Positions 1 to 11,129 of a stretch of 64,000 bases of DNA are shown here, piece after piece (the stretch's first letter is position 1; the number at the start of each line of letters is the position of its first letter). This stretch comes from Ricinus communis (taxonomy: Eukaryota > Streptophyta > Magnoliopsida > Malpighiales > Euphorbiaceae), in NCBI RefSeq assembly GCF_019578655.1, contig NC_063262.1, positions 18,421,582 to 18,485,581 of the forward strand, given 5' to 3'. Both the position numbers and the translations under genes were made by a program. The notes below the pieces were generated by a model. It was not told where the DNA came from. It saw only the letters and a list, made by a program, of their open reading frames with translations, and searched no databases.

Positions 1-1
1 G

Positions 2-184
2 TCAGAGAACAACTTAAAAACTAAGACCCTTGTCCCCTCTTCTAGTAAGAATACTTATGATCTTACTATGATCTTGGATAAAGGGAAAAAGCTAAAAACC
101 CCTCTTCCTACCGTTCAAGAACTTCAGAAAGAAATCAAAGCAATCAAAACTGAGCTCAAAGATTTCTATTCAGAAATAAAGTGA
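2..184 (+). pseudogene. Open-ended ORF tail, possibly caulimovirid
   Basis: A reading frame is open from the window edge to a TGA at 182-184. Its last 25 or so residues are rich in Lys, Glu, Ile and Leu with heptad-like spacing (LQKEIKAIKTELKDF), so a short coiled coil is likely. There is no start codon because the window cuts it. It is placed with the virus-like block only because its neighbour at 229-459 looks capsid-like. It could equally be the end of an unrelated retroelement ORF. Function is not recognised. Confidence 0.25.
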
Positions 185-228
185 TGGTTTCTATTTGGAA
201 ATCACCAGGGAAAATGAGTTTTATTTGA

Positions 229-459
229 ATCAAATATTTTCTTGAGGTAATTTCCTTTCAATCTACTTTTGCAAATCAGAGATTTTTCTTTGGACAAAAT
301 GTGTCAACCTTAATCCTAACGATTTCCCTCCACTTCATAGGAGACCCTTCTCTTCTGAAAGATAAGAATGCTGAACTCCTTAGCAATCTAATTTGTAAAA
401 AGCTTAGTAATTTCCAAACCTACAAAGACACCTTCCTGATTTCTCTTTGTGTAACTTGA
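229..459 (+). pseudogene. Caulimovirid capsid-like fragment (endogenous pararetrovirus)
   Basis: This is an open frame between a TGA at 226-228 and a TGA at 457-459. The segment LLSNLICKKLSNFQTYKDTF has the spacing of a conserved capsid patch in plant pararetroviruses (leucine-rich, then Cys, then an LS-F--YKD- core). That is family knowledge and inference; no search was run. The fragment lacks a start and both flanks of the domain, so it is a dead remnant. Part of the same sequence recurs inverted at 590-625, which suits a rearranged endogenous viral insertion. Confidence 0.35.
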
Positions 460-625
460 AGAATACAAGAGGTTCTTCGTATTTTTCAGTCCGCCCTCTT
501 CTTTGGAAAACTCCTCTATTTATAGAGGTCTTGAAGCTTTGGATGCTCTTCTTGAAGCTTTGGATGCTCTTCTTAGTGGAATAAGGGGCAAGTGGAGGGA
601 AATCGTTAGGATTAAGATTGACACA
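300..625. repeat. 36-bp inverted repeat (300-335 / 590-625)
   Basis: Bases 300-335 and the reverse complement of 590-625 agree at 35 of 36 positions, with one A/G difference. The arm lies in the capsid-like frame on + and reappears on -. This suggests that two viral fragments were joined head to head. Confidence 0.85.
530..571 (+). repeat. Perfect 2 x 21-bp tandem repeat
   Basis: Two identical 21-bp units (530-550 and 551-571) beginning CTTGAAGCTTTGG lie next to each other. The unit length is a multiple of three, so a coding frame could pass through it. A 75-codon plus-strand frame at 503-730 does so, but it resembles no known protein. Confidence 0.85.
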
Positions 626-692
626 ACATCCTCAATTGGATTTCCTAGTTCATCTAAGATGGGGGTCCCTTCTATTGTGGTTTGGATGGCAC

Positions 693-1034
693 CTAGGATT
701 TGGAGCTGTTTTGCTTGTGTGAGATGGTAATCCCACCTTTCAAACCCATATCTTGTTTCAAGTGGAAAAGCTGGGTTTGTTTTCCTTTGATTAAAGCATT
801 TATCTCAAAATTGTAAATTGAGTGGGCTTTAATAAGATTGAGATTTCTCTTTTTAGGTTTTTCTATAAAAGGAAAAATAATCTTTGAATCTTTAGTTTTA
901 AAAAAAATACCAGCAGTAGTTACTTTGAAAGGAGTAATTAAATTAATAAAAGGAGTTCCCAAAATAACTGTTTGCTGAAGATCTTCTGTAAGAATAAAAA
1001 CATTTTTTAAAGAGAGTTGGGCTTTGAAATACTT
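693..1034 (-). pseudogene. Caulimovirid polyprotein fragment, protease / protease-RT region
   Basis: The minus-strand frame is open for 114 codons, entered from an upstream stop at 1035-1037. It contains VILGTPFINLITPF followed by KIIFPFIEKPKKRNLNL. An I-LGTPF-- block about 90 residues before a basic linker is typical of the region around the aspartic protease and the start of RT in plant pararetroviral polyproteins. No protease DSG or RT catalytic box lies in the surviving piece. It is a partial, inactive endogenous copy lying opposite to the capsid-like fragment at 229-459. Confidence 0.45.
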
Positions 1035-1859
1035 TTAGAGCTCTGAGATAGGTTTTGAAGGAAAATTTCTATCTCAGGTTTTGAAAAAGGGATAGAAAGT
1101 ATACCTTTACCCTTGTTGGAAGAGGAGGATGACTATATATATATATAAGAGAAACATACACAATTAGAAAAAGCAAGAAAACTTGATCTAATAAATTTAA
1201 GTTTGTAAGATATCCAAAAAGGTTTTAGGATATCAATACTATCATGCTCTTAAAAGAAAGCATTTGTTTAGGATATGTTTTCCTTTCAAAATAGGGTTTT
1301 CTAAAAGAAGCAGGTGGAGTTTGATAGATCTTGATAGAGATCAAGATAAGTAAACTAGCATTAAAATGGAACAGAAGATTGAAAGTGCTTAGCATAAGAT
1401 GCATAACTTTAAGTTAATCATATACATTATTTCGGCATATAGTAGGATACAACGTATTTATAAGAAATGGAGATCTCTTATGAAATATGAAAAATACATC
1501 TCATTATTGATGAGACTATTATAATAAGAATAATTGTTTGACATTAATTCTTTGAGTTAGCATCAAGCCATAAGATTCTATTGTATACACCATATTGTTT
1601 AACTAAGTGAAGACTATGTTGGACTCGTCTAAATGAATAAGATCCATTAAAGTGGAAGTGAGTTTTTGAGAGAAACTAATATGTAAGTCTTTGCACAAAG
1701 GTTGAGCAAAAAAATTAATAAGTTACATACTTAATCAAAAGGTTGATTAGTAATGTAATTATAAGTATCAATCGAAATAGAATAGACAAGTGTATGTAAA
1801 GGGTTAGTGGGAGTATAATAATATTTCATAATATTGTATGTTGTGGACATATAAATTAA
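1035..1859. other. No gene recognised
   Basis: This is AT-rich sequence with stops in all frames. An alternating TA run lies near 1133-1147. It may be decayed retroelement sequence linking the virus-like block to the Copia remnant, but nothing specific can be supported. Confidence 0.4.
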
Positions 1860-1879
1860 AGAAAAGTGAAAAATCATTT

Positions 1880-2420
1880 ATTATGAATCTACCAAGACTT
1901 ATAATCCATAAGAGTTAGAACATGCATCTTACTTTCTAGGGTTGAGATCTATAGAGAAAGATGCTTCAAACTACATGAATGTTCTAAACTTCGAATACAT
2001 AGACACATATGTTAAAGGTTTAACATGGAAGAGTCAAAGAAAGATTCTTGACAGTGTATGACATATCTCTTTCTAATGATATGTGCCTTAAACAATTAAT
2101 AAGAAAGAGGTTATTAATAGAATGATTTATGCAAAAGCATAATATTCTATTATGTACACATGACATGTTATATACTAGACTTTATGGTTATTCTAGATAT
2201 TGATAATGAATAACATAGAACAAACTCATAAGATAGATTCAATTCACTTTAAAAGGCAAGCATGAATTTTTGGAAAGAGTTCCAAAAGATCATAATTCTT
2301 ACAACTTAAGCTTAATACATCTCATTATATTTGAGGCAATATATGATAGATATTTAGATCTTGAAAATTCTTTTCCAAGAATAAGAAGTTGTTCTTAAGT
2401 ATCATAGGTCTAAAGAGTTA
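1880..2420 (+). pseudogene. Ty1/copia reverse transcriptase C-terminal remnant
   Basis: Around 1930-2060 the translation runs FLG-IYRE--, then EYIDTYVK-FNME-SK, shared between frames. This is the order and spacing of the copia RT stretch that begins SYFLGI and continues to YI--VLKRFNM. Stops and frame changes occur every few tens of bases, so the element is dead. The downstream sequence to about 2660 should be its RNase H part but is too decayed to delimit. It is followed directly by an LTR-like start at 2667, the expected order for a 3' end on the plus strand. Confidence 0.45.
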
Positions 2421-2666
2421 GATAGACAATATAGCTATTTTTAAAGAACCAAGGTCTCATCTGCAATCCAAAATATTGTATTGGACCATTACCAATTAAT
2501 AACTTATTAGTACAATATAAAGATAAAACAAATGTCCATTGAGGATAATAAAGTTGATCTTTCAATAAAGCTGTTTGACCTAGCAAGAACATGGTCATCA
2601 TAATATAGAATTTGGTATTAGATACTATGATGATTGGCTTTGCTTATTTTAGTGCAAGTAGGACAT

Positions 2667-3743
2667 TGTTAGAGTATGCCTTAAAGACAAGGAGTTTTCA
2701 GATGATCTATGTTAATTTATACATCATATTGATGGCATACAATTATACAAAAGGCATTGTTCAACTTTTAATGGTACGAGTAGTCATGGTATTATCAAAG
2801 AATAATCCAAACCATTAGAGATGAACATCATGGAATGCAAACACAAATATAAGAGAAATTATAAGGCAAGTTTATATTGATGAGATTCTCATTACATGCA
2901 TTCCTAAACTTTGTTCATAGTCGATATTTGATTAAGAATTAAATATTGATCGTTAGATATTGATCAAACGCTCGAGACTACCATAATAGGTTATCACTTA
3001 CTTTTGAAGTAAGCAATCTCTCTCATAAGGTGGAGGAATAGGAATTAGAGGATAAGCATATGGGTGCTGGTTACAAGAATAAGTTAATTGAACATGACCC
3101 TACTGATTAATACATATGAAAAATACCCCAAATGTCTATGGACAATACTCTTGTGACAATCATGTAAGACGTGATCCTTGGACTTGAGATAATAGTATAT
3201 TATCTTATATGAGGATTGTTATACTTTGATACTATCTTATATTCTCCTATCCATGGAGCGCTCAAGGGATAATCATTAGGTATAGTAAAAGTCATATGAA
3301 GATTATAAGTTATTAATAAAGAATTCATTGTCCAAGGTAATATGTCATGGGACTTTATCCTGATGATTCTTGATATACTTTAACATGGAAATCCCTGGCC
3401 AATGTTGTATGAATGAAGATTATGAAAAGTGTTTCATAGATTTTATTCAAAATGTTATATGCAATTATTAAGAACAATTATAATTGGTTCGATTATAGAG
3501 TTGACACTTGCATCTATACTCTATGAATCGATTGGAATAAAAGTATGAGGAAAGGATTGAATTATATTGTAAGATTGTTCACTAAAAAAGTTGATTAAAG
3601 CACTTTAATCATTCCTATATATTTGAATGGTCATGATGCATTGTTGGATACCAATCTTGATATATGAATATGGATTAAGTTAAATTAGAGGATTAACATT
3701 GAATAAAAGGAGTTTAATTCATAATCCATATTCATTGCCAATA
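2667..3743 (+). mobile_element. Ty1/copia 3' LTR-like sequence
   Basis: The sequence just before it (AGTGCAAGTAGGACAT) resembles the purine-rich tract that precedes copia LTRs, and the segment itself opens TGTTAGAGTATGCCTTAAAG, a familiar copia-type LTR start. The right end is uncertain. I stop it where a second TGTTAG-type start appears, but one long LTR running to about 4490 is also possible. No target-site duplication was found. Confidence 0.4.
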
Positions 3744-4490
3744 TGTTAGGAACCTTTTGGGTCACACACAAATAGGCTTTAAGTGAGGATTAAAATAAGG
3801 CAGCATTAGGCTTAAGATCATATATATTGGACCTAATTAAAGGTTAATTAATTAAGAGCTAATAGGTCTTGTATAATGGGCATATATGGGTTTATTATCC
3901 ATGGCTTAGATCTTAATTAATTAAAGTCCAATTAGAAAAATAAAAGCCCAACTTAATGTAAGTTAGGATCTTGTAGTAATCCTAAAACTTTAAGGACTTT
4001 GATTAAAAAGCCATATATCTAGAAAGAGATGCATGGGGCATTAAGGATTGATGTCTTTGATGATAAAAGCATTTTCTTGAGAAGAATACTCTAGATGAAT
4101 CAATCAATAAGATTAATTGATTCATCTCCTTTGCTTGGAATTAGCATTTAATATCCTACATCTCTTCTCAATCTCTTAAAAGTTATTTAAGAGATTTTTG
4201 CTTAGAAGCTTGTGTAGATCACCAAAAGAGGCTGGTCATTTGTGTAGCTTTGAAGTGCATCAATCATTCTTGAAGAATCAAGAATCAACAAAGCTAGAAG
4301 TACTCTTTGGAATTGGTAGTATACTCCATTTTTAAGTAATCTCCATCTTTTGTTTGTTTTTTGTAATGACTAATTTACATTAATAAGATCCTTGGTGGGA
4401 ATTCAAATTGTTTTTCTTTCATTGTGCCTTTCTTTATTTTTTAATATCAATTCTTAAGCAACTATCTCATGTGACCCTTCAGACTCACAC
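3744..4490 (+). mobile_element. Second Copia-type LTR or LTR continuation
   Basis: It opens TGTTAGGAACCTTTTGGGTC and contains an AT-rich segment with AATTAATTAA tracts. It then has a pyrimidine-rich region near 4320-4440 with TTTGTAATGAC and AATAAG, which resembles a 3' processing region. It could be the second half of the preceding LTR or a separate nested one. There is no coding sequence. Confidence 0.3.
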
Positions 4491-5159
4491 GGAGTGCATT
4501 GTTTTGCTAGCTCTTCACTACTGTTGCTTTTACTACCCTGCAAGGCTAGCCTCGACAGTATTGTAGTCCTTAGAAGATTCCTCAAATTTTGATTAAGTTT
4601 AAGCCCAGTCCGATGTTCGCCCAATTGCAAGAGAGGATGATAAATACTTAGCTTTGACTCGCCTTCACTAGGATATCAGTGTTGAGGGTGACTTCATCGT
4701 CGATGATGAGTACTGCTGTTGGGTAACTTCCCAATGCCCTTGAGCATGTGTTGCTTCTATCTTCTAATATAGGCAATATAATTCTATTAATTTGAGAAAT
4801 GATAAGCTTTACAATTTACAAGAAATGATTCTAGCTTATTCATGCTTCATTTTGTTTTTTGCCAATTATGTAGTTTGATAATCATTATGCATGCATCACA
4901 TCACTCTATAAGATGTCATCAATTCTATTTAAGCACAACTGATTCCCCACAAGGTTCCTAGCATGACTCCTGTCATCGATCAACCCTTTAAGATTTTCTA
5001 ATCAGCCATTTTCTCTCACTAAGACCCTTACTTTTGCCTAGGCCGCTCTTTTTTGGGTTTTCGATCTAACGGGTCACCCTAATTTTAAATAGACCACCCT
5101 TTGTGGGTTTTTAATCTATCAGTTTGTTTTGTTTTTATTAATTTTCTCTTTTTAAACAA
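4491..5159 (-). other. 3' non-coding part of Tat-like element A
   Basis: Short motifs here recur at the matching position beside pol of element B. Examples are the repeated TTTTGGGTTTTC and TTGTGGGTTTTTAATC phrases at 5050-5115, compared with 49190-49215. It is therefore probably the transcript tail or spacer between element A's integrase and its lost 3' LTR. There is no ORF. The left boundary with the Copia LTR is not sharp; the segment at 4500-4740 is unassigned. Confidence 0.4.
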
Positions 5160-6312
5160 AATAGAGCTTTAGCCTGCCCGATTGATAGGTTACGTGAACT
5201 TATTTATGTCTAGGTCGGATATTTTTACAACTTCTCTGAGAAATAGCTTAGTGACTTTATAAGGCTCTTCCCAATTTGGCAGAAATTTGCCTCTGACATC
5301 GTAATCTATTGCCTTCATCTCCTTTAAGACCAAGTTTCCTTCTTTTAAGGGTTATTAAACCTTTTTGTTGAATACCTTGGCAACTCTTTTATGATACAAC
5401 TGCATATAGTACATTGCCCTCATCCTCATTTCCTTGATTAGGGCTAGCTGCTCATACCTATCTCGGGCGTAGTCTACCTCTGATATTTAGGCTTCTGTCA
5501 TGACCTTTAGAAATTTCACCTCAATCTCCACAGGTAACACCACTTCAAAACCATAAACCGATGAGTAGGGGGTTGCTCCCTCTAGGTGTGAATAGTCGTC
5601 CTATAACCCCACAGAGCATAAGGTAGCCTTTCTATAATCCCCATAGGTTTGCATTGTCTTAGCTAATATCTCCTTTACATTTTTATTGGTGAGTTATACT
5701 GCTCCATTGGCTTGTGGTCTGTACGATGAAGACTTATGATGCTTAATCCTCTACTTTTTCCATTATTGCTTTAAATTCGGCTTGGAATTGAACACCATTA
5801 TCCGAGACCATATGGTTACGAGTCCCATATCAGCAAATTGTATTCCTCTCTATGAACTTAGCCATTTTCTTAGCCCCAATCTTTGTGAAAGACTCGGCTT
5901 CATTCCATTTAGAAAAGTAGTCAATAGCAACTACTATGTATTTATGCCTATTGTTGGTTACCAGTCTTATCTCTTTGATAATATCTATCCTCCAAGCAAT
6001 AAAATGCCACAGAGAAGACATTGCGTATAATTCAGATAGAGGCAAGTGGATCTAGTAGGCGTCAATCTGGCATTGGTAGGATTTCTTGACAAGCCGAATG
6101 CAGTCTTCTTCTATTGTTAACCAAAAGAATCCTTGTCCTAAGATCCTCTTTGCTAAGTATGGACTGCTCATATGAGTGCCATAAATCCTTAAGTGGATTT
6201 CTTCCATGATTATCGCGCATCCTACTCGTCTACACATCTTAAGTGAATTCCATCCTACCTTCTTTTGTAGAGCATGCCTTGGTGGCAAATGAAATGTAGT
6301 GTCAGCTTTCAT
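5160..6312 (-). pseudogene. Element A integrase (Ty3/gypsy, Tat-like)
   Basis: Read on the minus strand, this carries the zinc-binding region (6312-6052, ending KSYQCQIDAY, the C-x2-C half). The catalytic core follows at 6045-5660. The first Asp is in VVAIDYFSKW, the second in SDNGVQF, and the Glu in NGAVE, so all three acidic residues survive. The C-terminal part follows near 5490-5170 with KVFNKKV and GKFLPNWEEP. In life it would insert the element's cDNA into chromosomes. Several stops and frame changes interrupt it, so it is a pseudogene. It lies downstream of RT and RNase H, the Ty3/gypsy order. Confidence 0.75.
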
Positions 6313-6439
6313 AGAATGGCCTTGTCCTTATTCTCAACTCCTTTTGGATATGCACCCTCTTCCAAATACCAATGAATGTCATAGTACCATGGTTTGCCAT
6401 CGTTTGACCATTGCCTTGACCTATTCTTCTCTTTTCTTA

Positions 6440-7480
6440 TATCAAGGCTCATAAGATTGTGCAATGATTAGAGGCTTGAATTTGGATTTCTTAGGATCTT
6501 CCTAGACTAATGTTAGGCCAGCTAGCGCATCAACTATTTGGTTATGATCTCTTCCAATGTGTACAAAGTGACACCTCTTCACCATTTAGCTACTTACTGT
6601 ACATCCTGGTGATAGGGTCTTAGCTTTTCCTCCTTCAAATCCTATTCCCCATTGACTTTTGAAACCACCAGCATGGAGTCTTTGAGGAACTCAACTTCTT
6701 GAACACCCTTTGCAAGCAATGTCTTTAAACTAAAGGCACACACTTCAAACTCTTTCATGTTGTTCGTGAGCTAAAAACTAAGCTTATTCACCAGAGGGAT
6801 TATTTCTCCTACTAGGGTTGTTAGCACTATGTCGATACCTATACCTTTCTGGTTAACTTCCCATCAAAGTATAGTCTCCATCCGACTACTAAGATTGCAG
6901 CTGATCCTTTAGAGATGGCTCATCCTTAGAGATTAGGTTTTACACAAGGAATTTTGCCATTTATCATCCTTTCATCACCTTCTAGGTTATGTATTCGATG
7001 TCGAATTCCATCAACATGATTACTATTTTCCTAATTTTCTTACCATAGAAGGTGTTCCTTATAGGTACCTTATAGGATCATGTCTAGATATTGCTTGCAC
7101 CGTGGTAAGATTGAAAGTAGTATTGAAGTTTCTTCAATGACCATGCTACTGCTAAGCATGTTTTCTCAACTTTGTTATACTTGGTCTCAAAGGGCAGCAG
7201 CTTTTACTAATGTAGTACATGGCGTGCTCAGCCCCCTCTTCGAGTGCTTATCCCAACATTGCCCCTAGGTCTTCTCCTTCTACAGCTATATATAAGATCA
7301 AACTTCGCCCGAGTTATGGTGGTTGCAACACCGATGGGCTCATTTGATATTCCTTAATTCTATCAAACGTAGTCTGGCATTGTTCATCCTAAACTATCTT
7401 TTGATATTTCCTCAGCAACTTGTAGTTAAGAAAGCAAATTGATGTGAGCTTGGCAATAAACTTGTTGATGTACTGCACCC
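6440..7480 (-). pseudogene. Element A RNase H region
   Basis: This segment lies between RT (7494-8040) and integrase (below 6312), where Tat-lineage elements carry their RNase H and an additional archaeal-type RNase H. The minus-strand translation is broken into short pieces (around 6600-6950, and RT-connection pieces around 7080-7440). It aligns by eye with the better preserved RNase H of element B at 50650-50902. No catalytic residues can be assigned with confidence. The assignment rests mainly on position and on parallel sequence in B. Confidence 0.5.
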
Positions 7481-7493
7481 TTTCCCAAAAATA

Positions 7494-8040
7494 TCAGGCC
7501 TCTATTTCTATTCTTAGTAAGGGCATTTCTCGTATAGCTTTTACCTTATTGAGATCTACTTCTATATCATGCTCATTTACCAAGAATCCTAACAACTTAC
7601 TAGAGGTTGACCCAAAGATGCACTTATTTGGATTGAGTATAAGATTGTTCTGTTCAACTCTTTCCAGAAATCTGCCTAACGCATTTGTATGCTTGTCGAA
7701 GGTTTTAGTCTTAACCATCATATCATCCACATATACTTCGACTTCCTTATGCATCATGTCATTGAACATGGTGACGGCCATCCTCTAATAGGTTGCTCCT
7801 ATATTTTTTAGTCTAAACGACATGTCTTTAAAGCAAAATACCCCCCATTCAGTGATAAAAGTCGTCTTTAGTTTATCTACTATCTACATGATTATTTGAT
7901 TGCCCTTGAGAATCCATCCATAAAGGAGTACATGGCATGAGAAGCAGCACAGTGTACTAGTATGTCTATGTATGGCAAGGGGAAATCTTCCTTAGGTGAA
8001 GCCATATCGAGGTCCCGGTAATCCATATATACTGTGAGCG
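7494..8040 (-). pseudogene. Element A reverse transcriptase, catalytic and C-terminal part
   Basis: The minus strand reads MDYRDL near 8010, then EVEVYVDDMMVKTK around 7730. The intact YVDD box holds two of the polymerase aspartates. Conserved Tat-type sequence follows: LILNPNKCIFGSTSSKLLGF and then a VKAIREM segment. The stretch 7494-7781 is uninterrupted for 95 codons. The N-terminal part of the same domain (VPKKDGKVRV) now lies 2.8 kb away at 10856-10895, separated by an insertion. RT copies element RNA into DNA. This copy is non-functional because of the split and upstream stops. Confidence 0.85.
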
Positions 8041-8044
8041 TGGC

Positions 8045-10855
8045 TTTTAAGGGCCTGCCCTAATTGATAGGCGACTTCGTCACTATGTCAAGGTACCATT
8101 CTTTGTACTAGGACGGTTTTAATATGAGCTCTTTAGTTGAGGGTTCTAAGGGATTATAAAAGGCCTTAAGACCAATCAAAGAAGGAGTCACCACCCAATG
8201 AGATCGGGACATGTTACGGGAGTGAGGATGATAGCTTTGTATCTCTCGCAGAGAGCCTAATTTTTTCCCTCCCTAAAATTAAAGATTCTAAGTTTGAAAA
8301 GTTAGATACGAACAGGGAAGGTTTATGAAATCACCCTTATCCGCCTAGGCTATGATGCTTAGCTTCCACTAGAGTAAACAAGCTGGCCTAACCCAATAAT
8401 ATTATCTTAGCCGCCTTTACTCTATATTAAGTTTATTCATTAACATTTTTATCTTATTAGCATGTGAGATGAGAAAATAAGAGACTAACCTAGACGAGGG
8501 CACTTGAGTACCTTAGCTATTTCCTAAGGAGGAAGCACATTGGTGTTTTTACTAGTCCTAGTCGGAAGGCACTTTGGTGCCTTATGTTTTATCTTCTCAT
8601 GCCAAACTGTGCACAAAATCTTGCAATTTTTATTAATCCTATTCTAAGTGTCGTGTTCATTTTAGCCTTAGCAATTTAGGTGAGCATATAGTGATACTTT
8701 GATAAGCTTTAACTCTTTTTCATATATAGACATGTAGAGCGATCATAACAATGACTAAATTCAGTTTTACCCTTTTATTACATGTGAGGTGAATTCCTAA
8801 GCATAAAATAAACATACATAGAAGGGATAGAAACCAGAACGGGATTAAGAAGAATCAGGGATAAATCAGGGGCCTAAAGAAACAACAGCCTTAAGGGCCT
8901 TAAACCAAATTTACATATGCATAAAAATAATTCTGAGCATGATCAATCTTTTAGAGGGATGCCTCTTACTTAGTCCTGCATTCCCAAGGTTAGCATTTTA
9001 AGATGATCCAAGAAGAATATAATGAACATATAAAAATATAACAAACAATATACAAAAATAATATAATGGAATAAACAAATATCTAATGCAAAATAAATAG
9101 TAGGTAGAATTTAAATGAGATATAAATCAAATAAACATGAGATAAAATAGAGGAATTAAAATAAAATTAAAAAAATATTTACTAGTCTCATCACATGGGT
9201 GACCTTGCACAGGTAGAGGGTAACCTCGCACGGGGACAGTCTCTTCAAGACGTGGAAGGAAATGACATCTCTTGTGGACACTTAACCTTTTAGTTTGGAG
9301 AAATGGGACTAAACTTGTGACGACCCGAAACCAGATCACATGAGATATTGGTTGCTTTGGCCCCCAACTGGCCTCACGATTTCATCCCTTTGGCGGGTTC
9401 GAGAACGTCCCAGGAGGTCTTCCCTGGAATTTCTCTGAACCAAGTACGTTTAACTTTGGAATTCCTACAACTCCACGGCCAAACAACCAAAAGATGCCTT
9501 ATATGATTAGTTCCAACTCTTTACATATATGTTATCAATCATTCCCCAATCCATTTCAATGTGCAATTTGATATCTTCATGTATCCCCATACCTCTCACC
9601 CTCGTGGACCGCTTCTCCAGGCCAAGCTGTCATAAAACTCACGCAAGTAAAAGGTCCACTCATGCGAGGACATTTCTTTAATTACAGATAGAGAATAAAA
9701 CAGTGTCGTTTTCACCTAAAACACACCGTTTGGGTTCATGTAGTTTCTAGACCCAACGAGTAGAGGGTGACCTCGCACAAGCTTAGGTGTCTAGAGCTTG
9801 GAACATACCATACACTATCGTCTCCAATCAAAACCGCATCATTTCAAGGAAAGGACTCCCTAGCCTTGCAAGCGGTGGGGTGATCTCATGCTGGCTCAAG
9901 TCCCAATAGCCTAGAAACAAGACCATATGTACCAAACACAATATTAAAATGCTAAAGACAATATGGTCAAGGAATTAGAGGCTAACCTCACGTGAGTATA
10001 GGTTAAACCCGCGTGGGGTCAACGAACCCAAAAGTAATATAATGCAATTTCTTAAAAAATGGCAGAACTATAAAATTAAACAAAATGGCAGTAAACATGG
10101 AAATATACAAGAAAATGAAATGAAGAGTAAATTTAGGCCCTCAAGTGGCTAATTTTTTATTTTGTTTAATCAAATGCAAATAGGTTTCTAAAAGAAAATG
10201 AAGAAAAAAGAAATAGGTTTGTAAAACCTAAAATGATTGCTCAAAGAGGAAAAAGAAAAAAGTGTCTCTTTGTTTTCTTTTCTCTTTGTATTTTCTTAAT
10301 AAATATCTGTACTAAATGTTATCTCTCTCACTAATTAGTAAAATCACCAGCCTTTGACTTAGTGGAGAGGAGTGAATATTTATAGGAGGACTTTCGAGTC
10401 CTTAAAAGTGGGGCTGGGAGAAGTTTTCTCGCTCATTCTCCTCCAACGAATGAGCGACATGTCATCAAGAGGTGACTTCTGCCCAAACTAAACAGGCGCG
10501 GGGTCAGAGCACACCTTGCCTTGACCTCAGGCAAAGAAAATTTGAACGCACGTGAGCTCAAGTTGGGCCCATCCAAGGACAAAAGTAGTGAACCATGCCC
10601 CTAGGAATGGTTTCTAGCCGCATAAAGTCTTGGTGGACTTACACGTGGTTAATGTACACCTACACGAGCTCAAGTTGGACCGGCGCGAGCTTAGCATTTG
10701 GACAGAGGGTATTTTGACTCTTTTCTTCACTTTTTGAGAAATTCTTCGAAATTTTAGGGATGAAAATGCCCTTTTTCTTCCATTCTTTAGCCAAGTAAAT
10801 TTTCTCATCATTGGGCTTTATGTAACTCTAAATTCTAGATTTCCATGATAATACA
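8045..10855. mobile_element. Unclassified ~2.8-kb insertion splitting element A's RT
   Basis: The RT reads VPKKDGKVRV at 10895-10860 and resumes with MDYRDL near 8025, so everything between is extra. No ORF over 70 codons of recognisable function lies inside. It contains a block from about 9313 (GTGACGACCCGAAACC) and several copies of a phrase built on CTCGCACG / ACGTGAGC (9225, 9770, 10550, 10640). This suggests a non-autonomous LTR element or LTR of gypsy type. The exact ends and target duplication were not resolved; 8040-8160 and 10790-10855 are the uncertain edges. Confidence 0.5.
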
Positions 10856-11090
10856 TACCCTAACCTTCCCGTCTTTTTTGGGTACTAGGACTACCTCTTC
10901 TAAGAACTTAGCCTTTATTTGTTTCTAGATTTCCTCCTTGACTAGCTGAGCCCATTATGGTTGAAGTCTTTAAAGATTCTACTTAACTAGCATTATATCA
11001 AGATAAGTGAGAATTTTATGCTCAGCTATTTCTCAGTCTAACTCAGGCATATCATCATAGGACCATGCGAAGCACTTTTGTCTTTTTATT
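10856..11090 (-). pseudogene. Element A reverse transcriptase, N-terminal part
   Basis: The minus-strand reading contains LVPKKDGKVRV, the fingers-domain motif that normally precedes C-DYRDLN. The part further upstream (10900-11090) parallels 52130-52330 in element B. It is the detached beginning of the RT domain at 7494-8040. Confidence 0.7.
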
Positions 11091-11129
11091 AATGTTTTTA
11101 TTATTCTCTTTTCTTGTTCGAGAGTGAGA

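Noticed and set aside
503..730. 75-aa plus-strand ORF containing the 21-bp duplication
   Set aside because: It is opposite to the virus-like fragments and starts inside no promoter context; the repeated LEALDALL is only the translated duplication.
2410..2818. 63-aa (-) and 68-aa (+) ORFs at the Copia LTR start
   Set aside because: The plus ORF runs straight across the proposed LTR boundary and the minus ORF is antisense to decayed Copia sequence.
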